In this document: piece after piece, positions 26,017 to 34,689 of the stretch | Layout of the letters: every line of letters starts with the position of its first letter | Position numbering within the stretch: the stretch's first letter is position 1 | Source of the DNA: Ornithinibacillus bavariensis | GTDB lineage: Bacteria; Bacillota; Bacilli; Bacillales; Amphibacillaceae | Length of the DNA: 64,000 bases | Assembly: GCF_050433565.1 (NCBI RefSeq) | Contig: NZ_JBNPWZ010000002.1 | Span: 310,001 to 374,000, forward strand | Reading direction: 5' to 3' | Program-made: the position numbers and the translations under genes | Notes under the pieces: generated by a model | What the model saw: the letters and a program-made list of their open reading frames with translations, nothing else | Told to the model about the DNA's origin: nothing | Databases searched by the model: none

Positions 26017-26952
26017 ATGGAAAAAAAGAAAATAGGACTACTAGTGATGGCTTATGGCACACCGTATAAGGAAGAAGATATTGAACCTTATTATACGCAT
26101 ATTCGTCACGGAAGAAAGCCTTCTGATGAACAGTTACAGGATTTAAAAGATCGCTATAAAGCGATTGGAGGTACTTCTCCTCTTGCTAAAATTACTGAAG
26201 AACAAACAAAAGCACTAGAAGCAAAACTAAATGAAATACAAGATGAATATGAGTTTAAAGCATATATTGGACTAAAACATATTTCACCTTTTATAGAAGA
26301 TGCTGTAGCGGAAATGGGAAAAGATGGTATTAAAGAGGCTGTTTCTATTGTACTAGCACCGCATTATTCAACATTTAGCGTAAAATCCTATAATACGCGT
26401 GCTCATGAGGAAGCAGCTAAATACGGTATTGAAATAAAATCTGTTGAAAGCTGGTATGATGCACCAGGATTTATTCAATATTGGGCTGATCGGATTCAGG
26501 AAGTTTATGCAAAAATGTCTGACGTGGAGCGAGAAAAAGCAGTATTAGTAGTATCCGCTCATAGTCTTCCAGAGAAAATTTTACAAAATGGCGATCCATA
26601 TCCAGATCAATTGGCAGAAACTGCGAAATTAATTTCAGATAAAGCCGGTATTACGAATTATGAGCTAGGTTGGCAAAGTGAAGGAAATACTCCTGATCCA
26701 TGGTTAGGACCTGATGTACAAGACCTTACTCGTTCCCTTTATGAAGAAAAAGGATACCGCACATTTGTCTATACCCCTGTTGGATTTATCGCAGACCATT
26801 TAGAAGTGCTATACGATAATGATTACGAGTGTAAAGTTGTATGTGATGAACTAGGAGCGAGCTACTATCGTCCTCCTATGCCAAATACACATCCACTATT
26901 TATTGAGACATTAGCAAAGGTTGTTCAAAATCGAGTAAAGCGTGATGCGTAA
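26017..26952 (+). CDS. hemH: HemH, coproporphyrin ferrochelatase (CpfC)
   Basis: The 311-residue enzyme has the catalytic His 182 (SAHSLPEKI) and Glu 263 (ADHLEVLYDND), one residue off the B. subtilis numbering. In Firmicutes this monomeric, soluble ferrochelatase inserts iron into coproporphyrin III. GAGGTG precedes the start. The stop overlaps the hemY ATG (TAATG). Confidence 0.97.
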   Translation: MEKKKIGLLVMAYGTPYKEEDIEPYYTHIRHGRKPSDEQLQDLKDRYKAIGGTSPLAKITEEQTKALEAKLNEIQDEYEFKAYIGLKHISPFIEDAVAEMGKDGIKEAVSIVLAPHYSTFSVKSYNTRAHEEAAKYGIEIKSVESWYDAPGFIQYWADRIQEVYAKMSDVEREKAVLVVSAHSLPEKILQNGDPYPDQLAETAKLISDKAGITNYELGWQSEGNTPDPWLGPDVQDLTRSLYEEKGYRTFVYTPVGFIADHLEVLYDNDYECKVVCDELGASYYRPPMPNTHPLFIETLAKVVQNRVKRDA

Positions 26953-28358
26953 TGGATAAGCAAACAATTGTTATAGTAGGCGGTGGGATCACTGGTTTAA
27001 CCGCTGCCTACTATATGCAAAAGGCGTTAAAAGAAGAAGCATTGCCTTACGAAGTGAAACTGGTTGAAGCAAGTGATCGCTTAGGTGGTAAGATTATCAC
27101 ACATAAACAGAATGGATTTACCATCGAACGTGGTCCAGATTCCATGATCGCAAGAAAGAAGCCAGGTATGAAGCTTGTTGAAGAACTAGGGTTAAAAGAT
27201 GAAGTCATTCGTAATGGAACTGGACAATCCTATATTTTAGTTCAAGGAAAGCTACATAAAATGCCAAAAGGAGCATTTATGGGTGTGCCAATGCAAATTG
27301 GTCCTTTTTTAAAAACAGGACTTGTATCTCCATTTGGAAAACTTAGAGCATTACTTGATCTTGTTAAAGGAAAAGGGGATGCAAGTGTAGATCAATCCTT
27401 AGGGGCTTTTATGCGACGTCGGTTTGGAAATGAATTAGTGGAAAACGAAATTGAACCATTATTATCTGGAATTTACTCCGGCGATATTGATGAGATGAGT
27501 TTAATGGCAACATTTCCGCATTTTTATCAATTAGAGCAAAACTATGGTAGTTTAATCAAAGGATTAAAACAAACGATGCCAAAGCCTGTGAAAACAAAAG
27601 AAAAAGGTAACCCCCCTGGTGCATTTTTTTCGTTCAAAAATGGCCTAGAAACAATGGTTCACAAATTAGTCGAGAAGTTAGATGAGGGGACCATTTTGTT
27701 AAATAATGCTGTAGACCATATCGAGAAAAAGGATAACGGTTACCATGTTTTATTAAGTAGTGGTGATGTGATAAAAGCAGTAGCGGTAATTGCTACTACG
27801 CCACATAAAACATTACCCAAAATGTTTAGCCAGTACGATTTTCTACAGGGTTTCTCAAATGTTCCTTCAAGCTCTGTAGCAAACGTTGCGCTAGCCTTTG
27901 AACAATCGGCTATTAAACAGGATATCGATGGAACAGGATTCGTTGTTTCACGGAATAGTGATTTCCGAATTACCGCTTGTACATGGACACACAAAAAATG
28001 GCCTTCCAGCACACCAAAAGGTAAAGCATTGATCCGTTGTTATGTAGGTAGACCAAGTGATCAAGAGGTAGTAGATCTACCTGATGAAGACTTAGTTGAA
28101 CTAGTACTAAAAGATTTAAACAAAACAATGAATATAACAGCTATGCCAGAGTTTAGTGTTATTTCTCGGTGGAGGAATGTAATGCCCCAATACACTGTTG
28201 GTCACATGGAACGAATTGCCAAAGCCCGTAAAGAGGCCAGTGAACATCTACCAGGTGTTTATTTTGTAGGTAGTTCCTTCAATGGGGTCGGTATTCCAGA
28301 TTGTATAGAGCAAGCAGAAAAGGCAGTAGAGCAAGTTCGGAAATATTTATCTATATAA
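26952..28358 (+). CDS. hemY: HemY, coproporphyrinogen III oxidase (CgoX)
   Basis: The 468-residue flavoprotein has an N-terminal FAD-binding GGGITGLTAAYYMQ (residues 9-22), the GGKI and RGPDSM segments, and the C-terminal FAD motif GVYFVGSSFNGVGIPDC. It oxidises coproporphyrinogen III to coproporphyrin III. It is translationally coupled to hemH and ends at a clean terminator. No heme decarboxylase gene (hemQ) is in the window. Confidence 0.96.
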   Translation: MDKQTIVIVGGGITGLTAAYYMQKALKEEALPYEVKLVEASDRLGGKIITHKQNGFTIERGPDSMIARKKPGMKLVEELGLKDEVIRNGTGQSYILVQGKLHKMPKGAFMGVPMQIGPFLKTGLVSPFGKLRALLDLVKGKGDASVDQSLGAFMRRRFGNELVENEIEPLLSGIYSGDIDEMSLMATFPHFYQLEQNYGSLIKGLKQTMPKPVKTKEKGNPPGAFFSFKNGLETMVHKLVEKLDEGTILLNNAVDHIEKKDNGYHVLLSSGDVIKAVAVIATTPHKTLPKMFSQYDFLQGFSNVPSSSVANVALAFEQSAIKQDIDGTGFVVSRNSDFRITACTWTHKKWPSSTPKGKALIRCYVGRPSDQEVVDLPDEDLVELVLKDLNKTMNITAMPEFSVISRWRNVMPQYTVGHMERIAKARKEASEHLPGVYFVGSSFNGVGIPDCIEQAEKAVEQVRKYLSI

Positions 28359-28372
28359 ATAATGTTACAGTT

Positions 28373-28408
28373 GACCACGGAGATTGTTGATACCGTGGTT
28401 TTTTTATT
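28373..28408 (+). terminator. Terminator of hemEHY
   Basis: ACCACGG pairs with CCGTGGT and is followed by seven T residues. Confidence 0.9.
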
Positions 28409-28426
28409 TTTGTAATTTGCTCTAAA

Positions 28427-28953
28427 CATCATTTCCGGTAGGTGGTCGAGAATGAAATGAAGCATAGATGTGTTCTAGGCATCATTTCAGAAGGAAGTTG
28501 AGATTGAAATGAAGCATAGATGTGCTCTAGGCATCATTTCAGAAGGAAGTTGAGAATGAAATGAAGCATAGATGTGCTCTAGGCATCATTTCAGAAGGAA
28601 ATTGAAAATGAAATGAAGCATAGAAGTGCACTAAGCATCATTTCAGAAGGAAACTGAGAATGAAATGAAGCATAGAAGTGCACTAAGCATCATTTCAGAA
28701 GGAAACTGAGAATGAAATGAAGCATAGAAGTGCTCTAGGCATCATTTCAGAAGGAAACTGAGAATGAAATGAAACATAGAAGTGCTCTAGGCATCATTTT
28801 AGAAGGAAGTTGAGATTGAAATGAAACATAGAAGTGCACTAGGCATCATTTTAGAAGGAAACTAAGGGTGAAACGAAGCATAGAAGTGCAATAAACATCA
28901 TTTCAGAAGGAAACTGAGAATGAAATGAACCATAGAAGTTCACTAAGCATCTA
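28427..28953. repeat. Ten tandem 52-bp repeats between hemY and pepF
   Basis: The landmark CATCATTT (CATCTAC at the broken end) recurs at 28427, 28480, 28532, 28584, 28636, 28688, 28740, 28792, 28844, 28896 and 28948. The spacing is 52 bases each time except the first (53). Whole units are conserved, so this is not a CRISPR array. Each unit holds an imperfect inverted repeat, GCATCATTTCA with TGAAATGAAGC (10 of 11 pairs) around a 15-base loop, giving ten possible hairpins. A unit of 52 is not a multiple of three and no long frame crosses it, so coding is unlikely. The first copy is the most diverged. Confidence 0.95.
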
Positions 28954-28993
28954 CATATACTTGAAAATGTAATCAATCCAATAATTACACAAA

Positions 28994-29022
28994 AAATAGC
29001 CTAGTCCTCGACTAGGCTATTT
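28994..29022. terminator. Terminator of pepF
   Basis: AAATAGCCTAGT pairs perfectly with ACTAGGCTATTT around a 5-base loop, just after the pepF stop, with A/T-rich flanks. Confidence 0.9.
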
Positions 29023-29033
29023 CAAAAATATTT

Positions 29034-30848
29034 TTATTCGTAACTATTCTCTAGTTCATCTACTAATGATCCGACAAAAGCAACTGCTTCTCGAATAGCA
29101 TCCGGTTTTGACATATCGACTCCAGCTTGTTTAATTAGTTCTAGTGGTTTTAATGTGCCTCCTGCTCGAAGAACGTTTAACCAACTGTCAACTACTGGCT
29201 TTCCTTCTTCTTGAATACGCTTTGCAACTGCAGTGGATACAGTTAATCCAGCAGAGTAAGTATATGGATAAAGTCCCATATAATAATGAGGTTGGCGCAT
29301 CCAGGTTAAACCAGCACCTTCATCAAATACAACGGAATCATCCCAGAAGTTTTCTAGAGCCTCGCGCTTTTGTTGATTTAATACTGTTGCAGTTAAAGGA
29401 GTACCAGCTTCAGCTAATTCGTAAACACGACGCTGATATTCTCCCTCTAGCAAATGTGTAACGAAGTTGTGGTAATATGTACCTAATAGCTGCGTAATAA
29501 CCCAACGTTTCATTCGCTTATCATCGGTACCATTCATCAAATGATTGGCAAGAAGCAATTCATTCAGTGTCGATGGTGCTTCAACGAAGTATGTTGAAGG
29601 TCTCGTATTTACTAAGGATTGATTTTTTCCTGCAAGATAGAAGTGTCCCGCATGGCCTAATTCGTGTGCAAGTACAAACGCGCCTCGCATTGTATCTGTC
29701 CATGTAATTAAAATATATGGATGTACTCCGTATGGGCTAGAACAGAATGCACCTGTTGCTTTTCCTACATTGTCAGATAAATCTACCCAACGATCATTTA
29801 ATCCTTTTTCCATGATTTCTAGGTATTCTGGACCCATCACCTTAAGTGCATCTAAAATTACCGTTTTTGCTTCTTCATAAGTTGTTTTTGGATTGAATTC
29901 TGGATCTAGTGGTGCTTTTAAATCACAGTATCTCATTTCGTCTAAGTTTAGTTTTTCTTTTTTTAGCTTTGCATAACGACGCATATGCGGTGCTAGCTCT
30001 GCTTGAATGACCTTTAATTGATTTTGATACATTTCCTTTGTAACTTGTTGTGGTGCTAATAACATATCTGTAACAGAATTATAGTTTCGTAAACGAGCCA
30101 TAGTTACTTGTCTGGTAACCTCAGTTGCGTAGTTTGCAGCAAATGTATTTTTATATTGGTTTAATGTCTTTGTAAATGATTCATATGCGTCACGTCTTAG
30201 CTTTGTGTTTGCTTCAAGCTCATAACGATCTTCATATAATGCGGCAGACATTGGAAGTTCATTGCCCGCTTCATCATAGATGGAGTCAAACACCATATCA
30301 GATGCTTTACTACGGCTGTATAGCATATATGGAGAGCCGTGGACTTCACTTAAGGCGGCTAGCGTTTCCTCTATTTCTGGAGCTAATGTATGAGGCTTTT
30401 CTTCCAAAATATCCTCAAGCATTTTTTGATATGTTTGTAATTCTTTTTCGTCATTTAAAAATTCTTCAATTTTTTCTTTGGATAAAGTTAATAGTTCGGA
30501 TTTAATAAAAGAGAGCTTGGCACCAATACTAGCCATGGCAGAAGATACTTTTGCAGCATCTCGCTGGTTTTCTGGATCACTTCCATCAGCACTAGACTTT
30601 AAACTTGCATATGTACCAACACGAACTAAACGTTCTTGATAGTTTTCTAGAGTGGTTAGACAGTTTAATAAAGTTTTCGCATTAGAACCAAGTTTCCCTT
30701 TATATTGTGTAACCTCGGTAATTTCATCTTGCACTGCTTGTAGCTCTTGTTCCCAAGCTTCCGTGCTCGAAAATAAATCTGTTAAATCCCACTTTTGTTC
30801 CTCTGGTACCTCGGCACGTAATAGTCTTTTAGATGTTGCAGTTGTCAT
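29034..30848 (-). CDS. pepF: PepF, oligoendopeptidase F
   Basis: The 604-residue M3-family metallopeptidase has the zinc motif LAHELGHAGHFYLAG and the downstream glutamate segment VEAPSTLNELLL. It cleaves short peptides of about 7-17 residues in the cytoplasm. I chose ATG 30848, preceded by AGGGGATTT; the in-frame ATG at 30869 would add seven residues (MGKGDLY) but lacks a ribosome-binding site. Confidence 0.95.
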   Translation of the reverse strand: MTTATSKRLLRAEVPEEQKWDLTDLFSSTEAWEQELQAVQDEITEVTQYKGKLGSNAKTLLNCLTTLENYQERLVRVGTYASLKSSADGSDPENQRDAAKVSSAMASIGAKLSFIKSELLTLSKEKIEEFLNDEKELQTYQKMLEDILEEKPHTLAPEIEETLAALSEVHGSPYMLYSRSKASDMVFDSIYDEAGNELPMSAALYEDRYELEANTKLRRDAYESFTKTLNQYKNTFAANYATEVTRQVTMARLRNYNSVTDMLLAPQQVTKEMYQNQLKVIQAELAPHMRRYAKLKKEKLNLDEMRYCDLKAPLDPEFNPKTTYEEAKTVILDALKVMGPEYLEIMEKGLNDRWVDLSDNVGKATGAFCSSPYGVHPYILITWTDTMRGAFVLAHELGHAGHFYLAGKNQSLVNTRPSTYFVEAPSTLNELLLANHLMNGTDDKRMKRWVITQLLGTYYHNFVTHLLEGEYQRRVYELAEAGTPLTATVLNQQKREALENFWDDSVVFDEGAGLTWMRQPHYYMGLYPYTYSAGLTVSTAVAKRIQEEGKPVVDSWLNVLRAGGTLKPLELIKQAGVDMSKPDAIREAVAFVGSLVDELENSYE

Positions 30849-31005
30849 ATATAAATCCCCTTTCCCCAAATAATATTTCGGTAATCTAAATATTATAATA
30901 CAATTTTAGGAAGATGGGTATTATTTTTTCAGATATTTTTTAATAGAGTAACTTTTGGTTGATTTAAGGGAGAAAAGTTAGAAGACAAAGAGTAGGGGGG
31001 ACTCT

Positions 31006-31046
31006 TAACAAAAAAATTAACAACCTAGCATTACGCAAAGGTTGTT
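31006..31046 (-). terminator. Terminator of yhfH
   Basis: On the minus strand, AACAACCT pairs with AGGTTGTT and is followed by AATTTTTTTG, about 60 bases after the yhfH stop. Confidence 0.8.
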
Positions 31047-31108
31047 TCCAATCTGTGAAAGGCGTACAATTGTGTAGGAATACAAATGGTTGTCATCCTT
31101 AGTCTGAG

Positions 31109-31240
31109 TTATCTAGCTGGATGATCACATTCTTCGCAAATGTTAATGTAACAATCAGCTTGCTCATTTATTTTTCTTCCACATTGCTGACATTTTTTAG
31201 GTGGAAGATTTCGGAAAAACTCAAGGATATTCGTAATCAT
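31109..31240 (-). CDS. yhfH: YhfH-like 43-residue zinc-ribbon protein
   Basis: Direct translation of the minus strand gives a 43-residue protein beginning MITNILEFFRNLPPKKC. It has two CxxC pairs (Cys 17/20 and Cys 35/38), an apparent zinc ribbon. AAAGGAGG is seven bases before the ATG. The family is short YhfH, and the next genes, yhfI and lplJ, are its neighbours in B. subtilis as well. Function unknown. It is below the usual length cutoff of gene finders. Confidence 0.85.
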   Translation of the reverse strand: MITNILEFFRNLPPKKCQQCGRKINEQADCYINICEECDHPAR

Positions 31241-31340
31241 ATGTGTTCCTCCTTTTACTTGGTATTTTCATTGTATTATAACAGTATGTTTCAGGTCAAT
31301 TCTGTGTTACAACAATTTTAATTATTGAGGTGATTAGAAA

Positions 31341-32072
31341 ATGAAGTTAACAATTATTGGTTATTGGGGAGCCTTTCCAGCTCCAGAAAGTGCAACATCA
31401 GCCTATCTATTGGAAAAGGATGACTTCACACTTCTGATAGATGTTGGAAGTGGAGCTATATCACGATTACAAAAATATAAGGATATTATGGATATTGATG
31501 CTGTTATTCTTTCACATTATCATGAGGACCATATTGCTGATGTTGGTGTCTTGCAATATGGTAGGCTTGTAAAATCGCTTGTCCGTAATCAGAAAGATAT
31601 CTTACCTATTTATGGACATACCGAAGATAAAGATGCTTTTGCCAAATTAACACATGACTATACAAAGGGCATTGCATATGATCCAACCGGCTCAATAGAC
31701 ATCGGACCATTTTCAATTACTTTTTTGAAAACAAAGCATCCTGTTCCATGCTATGGAATGCGGATAACCGATGGAGAGAAATCTATTGTTTATACAGCAG
31801 ATACTAGCTACCAGAATGAATGGATTCCATTTTGTAAAGATGCTGATCTGTTAGTCGCAGATAGCAATTTCTATGCTGACCAAGATGGTTCAGGAGCGGG
31901 GCATATGACATGTGTGGAAGTAGCCTCTATAGCCAAGGAAGCAAAGGTGAAAGAGCTTATTTTGAGTCATTTACCACAGTACGGTAATCATCAAGATTTA
32001 GTACAGCAGGCATCAGCCATTTTTAGTGGGAAAATTCGTTTAGCAGCAGAGGGAGTTACCTGGGAGAGTTAA
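31341..32072 (+). CDS. yhfI: YhfI, metallo-beta-lactamase-fold hydrolase
   Basis: The 243-residue protein has the metal-binding HYHEDH motif (His 59, His 61, Asp 63, His 64), later His (KTKHPVPCYGMRI) and Asp (VYTADTSYQ) ligands, and a C-terminal His (LSHLPQYGN). The fold resembles the RNase Z/phosphodiesterase branch. The substrate is unknown. The start follows GAGGTG. It is divergent from yhfH. Confidence 0.88.
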   Translation: MKLTIIGYWGAFPAPESATSAYLLEKDDFTLLIDVGSGAISRLQKYKDIMDIDAVILSHYHEDHIADVGVLQYGRLVKSLVRNQKDILPIYGHTEDKDAFAKLTHDYTKGIAYDPTGSIDIGPFSITFLKTKHPVPCYGMRITDGEKSIVYTADTSYQNEWIPFCKDADLLVADSNFYADQDGSGAGHMTCVEVASIAKEAKVKELILSHLPQYGNHQDLVQQASAIFSGKIRLAAEGVTWES

Positions 32073-32149
32073 GGGTTAATCTTTGCTTACAATATTCTTT
32101 TTCGATAAACTTAATGTAGAAATTAGTGATTATTAGAAGGGGGATTATC

Positions 32150-33145
32150 ATGAAATTTATAGATAACCAAGGTATTACAGATCCAATGATAAATTTAGCA
32201 ATAGAGGAATACATTTTGCAAAACTTTGGTGAGAAGGATACATACCTACTGTTCTATATTAATAAGCCTTCTATCATTATTGGCAGAAACCAAAATACTA
32301 TTGAAGAAATTAACACAGAATACGTAGAGAAGAACGGTATTAAAGTAGTTCGTCGTCTTTCGGGTGGTGGAGCAGTTTACCATGATGAACAAAACTTAAA
32401 CTTTAGTTTCATTACAAAAGATGATGGAGAAAGCTTTCATAACTTTGCAAAGTTCCTAAAGCCAGTTATTGAGGTGTTAAATGAATTGGGTGTTCCCGCA
32501 GAGCTTCAAGGACGAAATGATGTCGTTGTAGAAGGGCGTAAAATCTCTGGTAATGCGATGTTCTCAACAAGAGGACGTATGTTCAGTCACGGGACATTGA
32601 TGCTTGACTCAGAAATTGAAAATGTCGTTAAAGCTTTAAAGGTGAAAAAGGAGAAAATTGAATCCAAAGGAATTAAATCTATCCGAAGCCGTGTTGCTAA
32701 TATTTCTGAGTTTCTTGAAGAGAACATTTCAATGGAAGAATTTAAAGAGCGTATATTAAAGCATATTTTCCAGGTAGAAGATGTGAGGGATGTTCCACGC
32801 TATGAATTAACAGAAGAAGATTGGAATAATATTCACAAAATCTCAGAAGAACGTTACCAAAAATGGGAATGGAATTATGGAAAATCACCTGCCTTTAATG
32901 TACAAGCATCTCATAAGTTTCCATCTGGTTTATTGGATGTCCGCCTAGATGTGAACAAAGGTATAATTGAAAACTGTAAGATTTATGGAGACTTCTTTGG
33001 TCTTGGAGAAGTAAAAGATCTAGAAAATAAATTAATCGGTGTACGTCATGATAAAAATGCTATTGAAGAAGCATTAAAAGAGATTGATGTAGCACATTAT
33101 TTAGGTAAAATTACGAAAGAAGACCTCGTTAACTTACTTTATTAA
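32150..33145 (+). CDS. lplJ: LplJ, lipoate-protein ligase
   Basis: The 331-residue enzyme is the same length as B. subtilis LplJ. The lipoate-binding RRLSGGGAVYHDEQNLNFS and the ligase lysine in GRKISGNAMF are present, and a C-terminal accessory domain follows. It activates lipoate with ATP and attaches it to carrier proteins such as GcvH and E2 subunits. I chose ATG 32150 after GGGGG; the frame extends upstream to 32126 without support. Confidence 0.95.
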   Translation: MKFIDNQGITDPMINLAIEEYILQNFGEKDTYLLFYINKPSIIIGRNQNTIEEINTEYVEKNGIKVVRRLSGGGAVYHDEQNLNFSFITKDDGESFHNFAKFLKPVIEVLNELGVPAELQGRNDVVVEGRKISGNAMFSTRGRMFSHGTLMLDSEIENVVKALKVKKEKIESKGIKSIRSRVANISEFLEENISMEEFKERILKHIFQVEDVRDVPRYELTEEDWNNIHKISEERYQKWEWNYGKSPAFNVQASHKFPSGLLDVRLDVNKGIIENCKIYGDFFGLGEVKDLENKLIGVRHDKNAIEEALKEIDVAHYLGKITKEDLVNLLY

Positions 33146-33166
33146 TAAAAATATATCCCTAAAGTT

Positions 33167-33214
33167 AAAACACTTCAAACGTTAGTGTCAGTATCTAACT
33201 TTGAAGTGTTTTTA
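33167..33214 (+). terminator. Terminator of lplJ
   Basis: AAAACACTTCAAA(C)GTTAG pairs with CTAACTTTGAAGTGTTTT, about an 18-bp stem with one bulge, followed by T residues. Confidence 0.85.
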
Positions 33215-33271
33215 GTATACTTGTATGAAAAAATGGAAAATACTCCATACTTTATTCTAAGGAGGGACGAA

Positions 33272-33427
33272 ATGGTTAGAAAAGAAGATATCCCAGAATT
33301 AAATACATTTACGTTTTTAAATCCCGATTTTCTCCTAGCAAAAGAGACATATCACAGGGATTTGAAGCTAGAAAAAGAAGCAGTATATGGAAATATTTCC
33401 GAAAATCATGGAAATGAGAAGGAATAA
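33272..33427 (+). CDS. Small hydrophilic protein upstream of comK
   Basis: The 51-residue protein is led by a very good ribosome-binding site (AAGGAGGG, 5 bases before ATG). It has an acidic/basic helical composition with no cysteine and no membrane segment; the N-terminal part ELNTFTFLNPDFLLAKE looks structured. The frame extends upstream to 33185 but runs into the lplJ terminator, so 33272 is preferred. I do not recognise it. It is 120 bases upstream of comK, where B. subtilis also has a small gene. Confidence 0.65.
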   Translation: MVRKEDIPELNTFTFLNPDFLLAKETYHRDLKLEKEAVYGNISENHGNEKE

Positions 33428-33433
33428 AGCTTT

Positions 33434-33446
33434 AAAAGTGAATTTT
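33434..33446. promoter_or_regulatory. AT-box (AAAA-N5-TTTT), candidate ComK site
   Basis: AAAAGTGAATTTT is a perfect ComK AT-box. A second, degenerate box (AAAA-N5-TGTT) starts four bases later at 33451. In B. subtilis two AT-boxes form a K-box with spacers of 8, 18 or 31 bases, so this pair is atypical. It lies about 100 bases before comK and could serve autoregulation. Confidence 0.4.
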
Positions 33447-33546
33447 GTTGAAAAATGGCTGTTATATGTATCAATTTAGTGATTTATTTGCTACATTAAT
33501 ACATATAAGCCTCACCCTTTCATATCGAAATGAAAGGATGATTATC

Positions 33547-34071
33547 ATGCTAATAGATGAATTTTACTCCCCGTTACACGAAATTACCCCATGCACCCTT
33601 GCAGTTGTTGCAGAAAAAGGTGCAAAAGGAATTGTACATACTGTTGTTCTAGAGGAAGAAGCAGAATATATGGTAGAACAACCTCCTAGCAAACTCATCG
33701 ATCATGCCTGTAAGTTCTTCGGTTCCAGTCTTAAGGGCAGACAAGACGGGACGCGAGATATTTGTGGAATTACCCATAAGGCCCCAATATCGATTGATCC
33801 TTCCAGTGGCATGTATTTCTTCCCGACAACATCTCCAACAAATGCAAAATGCTCATGGATTGCCCATTCCCATATTGAACATGTCAGCCGTGCGACCAAT
33901 GAAACTACTGAAATTATCTTCAGGAATGGAAAGCGGATTATTTTAGACGCTTCCTATGGATCAGTAATGAATCAAATACATCGAACCGCACAATTTCGTT
34001 ACTTATTAGACAATCGAATCAGGCATTTGCAGCAACCAAAGACTGTTCCGGGGACAAGGACTTCCACATAA
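33547..34071 (+). CDS. comK: ComK-like competence transcription factor
   Basis: The 174-residue protein has ComK landmarks: DHACKFFGSSLKGRQDGTRD, THKAPISIDPSSGMYFFPT, WIAHSHIEHV and HRTAQFRYLLDNRI. ComK activates DNA-uptake genes by binding AT-boxes. The start is ATG 33547, nine bases after GAAAGG; the alternative at 33538 is too close to that site. It is about 18 residues shorter than the B. subtilis protein, mostly at the C-terminus, the part through which MecA/ClpCP controls ComK. Its last 53 bases overlap the convergent gene 34019-34408. Confidence 0.9.
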   Translation: MLIDEFYSPLHEITPCTLAVVAEKGAKGIVHTVVLEEEAEYMVEQPPSKLIDHACKFFGSSLKGRQDGTRDICGITHKAPISIDPSSGMYFFPTTSPTNAKCSWIAHSHIEHVSRATNETTEIIFRNGKRIILDASYGSVMNQIHRTAQFRYLLDNRIRHLQQPKTVPGTRTST

Positions 34072-34408
34072 TTTCCTGTACTATTTCTTGCACTTTTTTT
34101 CGAATAGCTGGGTTAAAGTAATTTCGCTTTTCCTCTTTTCCTTTGCATATAAAAAGGTAGGAAGAAAAGGAATCATTTTTATTTAAAAGCATTACCTTAA
34201 GCTTTTTCTTTTCCATTGTAGAACGTAATTGTCGGCGCTCTGTCAAGGCATTGGAATTCATCTTTTCCAAAAGCTGGATATATGGTTCCTTTATTTTAAA
34301 GGGACCCTTTTGGATGCTTCCTATATCTTGCTGTATCACGACAATTGCCATCGAGAGAAAAAGAAAGCGAGTAGCTATGTTTAATTCTTCATCTGTCAGA
34401 TAGCGCAT
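34019..34408 (-). CDS. YhjD-like protein, convergent with and overlapping comK
   Basis: The 129-residue soluble protein has a helical N-terminal half (EELNIATRFLFLSMAIVVIQQD) and a basic centre (MEKKKLKVMLLN). GGAGGG before the ATG supports it. B. subtilis YhjD is similar in size and in its neighbour (yhjE), so I take it as a YhjD-like protein with unknown function. Its 3' end overlaps comK by 53 bases in antisense, and both frames look genuine. Confidence 0.7.
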   Translation of the reverse strand: MRYLTDEELNIATRFLFLSMAIVVIQQDIGSIQKGPFKIKEPYIQLLEKMNSNALTERRQLRSTMEKKKLKVMLLNKNDSFSSYLFICKGKEEKRNYFNPAIRKKVQEIVQEIMWKSLSPEQSLVAANA

Positions 34409-34689
34409 ATGTTACCCTCCATTTTAGGAACGTTTGTTCTATTATACGCCAAAATAAGCAAAAAATACACTGAAAAGCAAAAAAATGTGGAGAAACGTTA
34501 ACGTATGCTAATGTACTATAATAAACAGGAATGTATATTAATTAATTGATTAAGGAAGGGTAGAGGCTTATTTTTTTGTGTTAAAAACGTTTATAAGTGA
34601 ATGAAACTTGGTTAAAGCTTTTCATAACAGGGAAATTCTATTAAAATAAAGTTAGTACATATAAAGGCCTTGATGAGGAGATTTACTGG
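34409..34689. other. 281-bp divergent intergenic region
   Basis: AT-rich spacer between the yhjD-like and VTT-family genes. A -10-like TATAAT is at 34517-34522 without a good -35. GAGGAG at 34676-34681 serves the downstream gene. No other feature seen. Confidence 0.4.

Noticed and set aside
28427..28953. Regularly spaced repeats resembling a CRISPR array
   Set aside because: The whole 52-bp unit is conserved with no alternation of constant repeats and unique spacers, and no cas genes are near.
29144..30505. Two plus-strand frames (105 and 109 residues) inside pepF
   Set aside because: They are antisense to the well-conserved pepF coding sequence and have no start signals.
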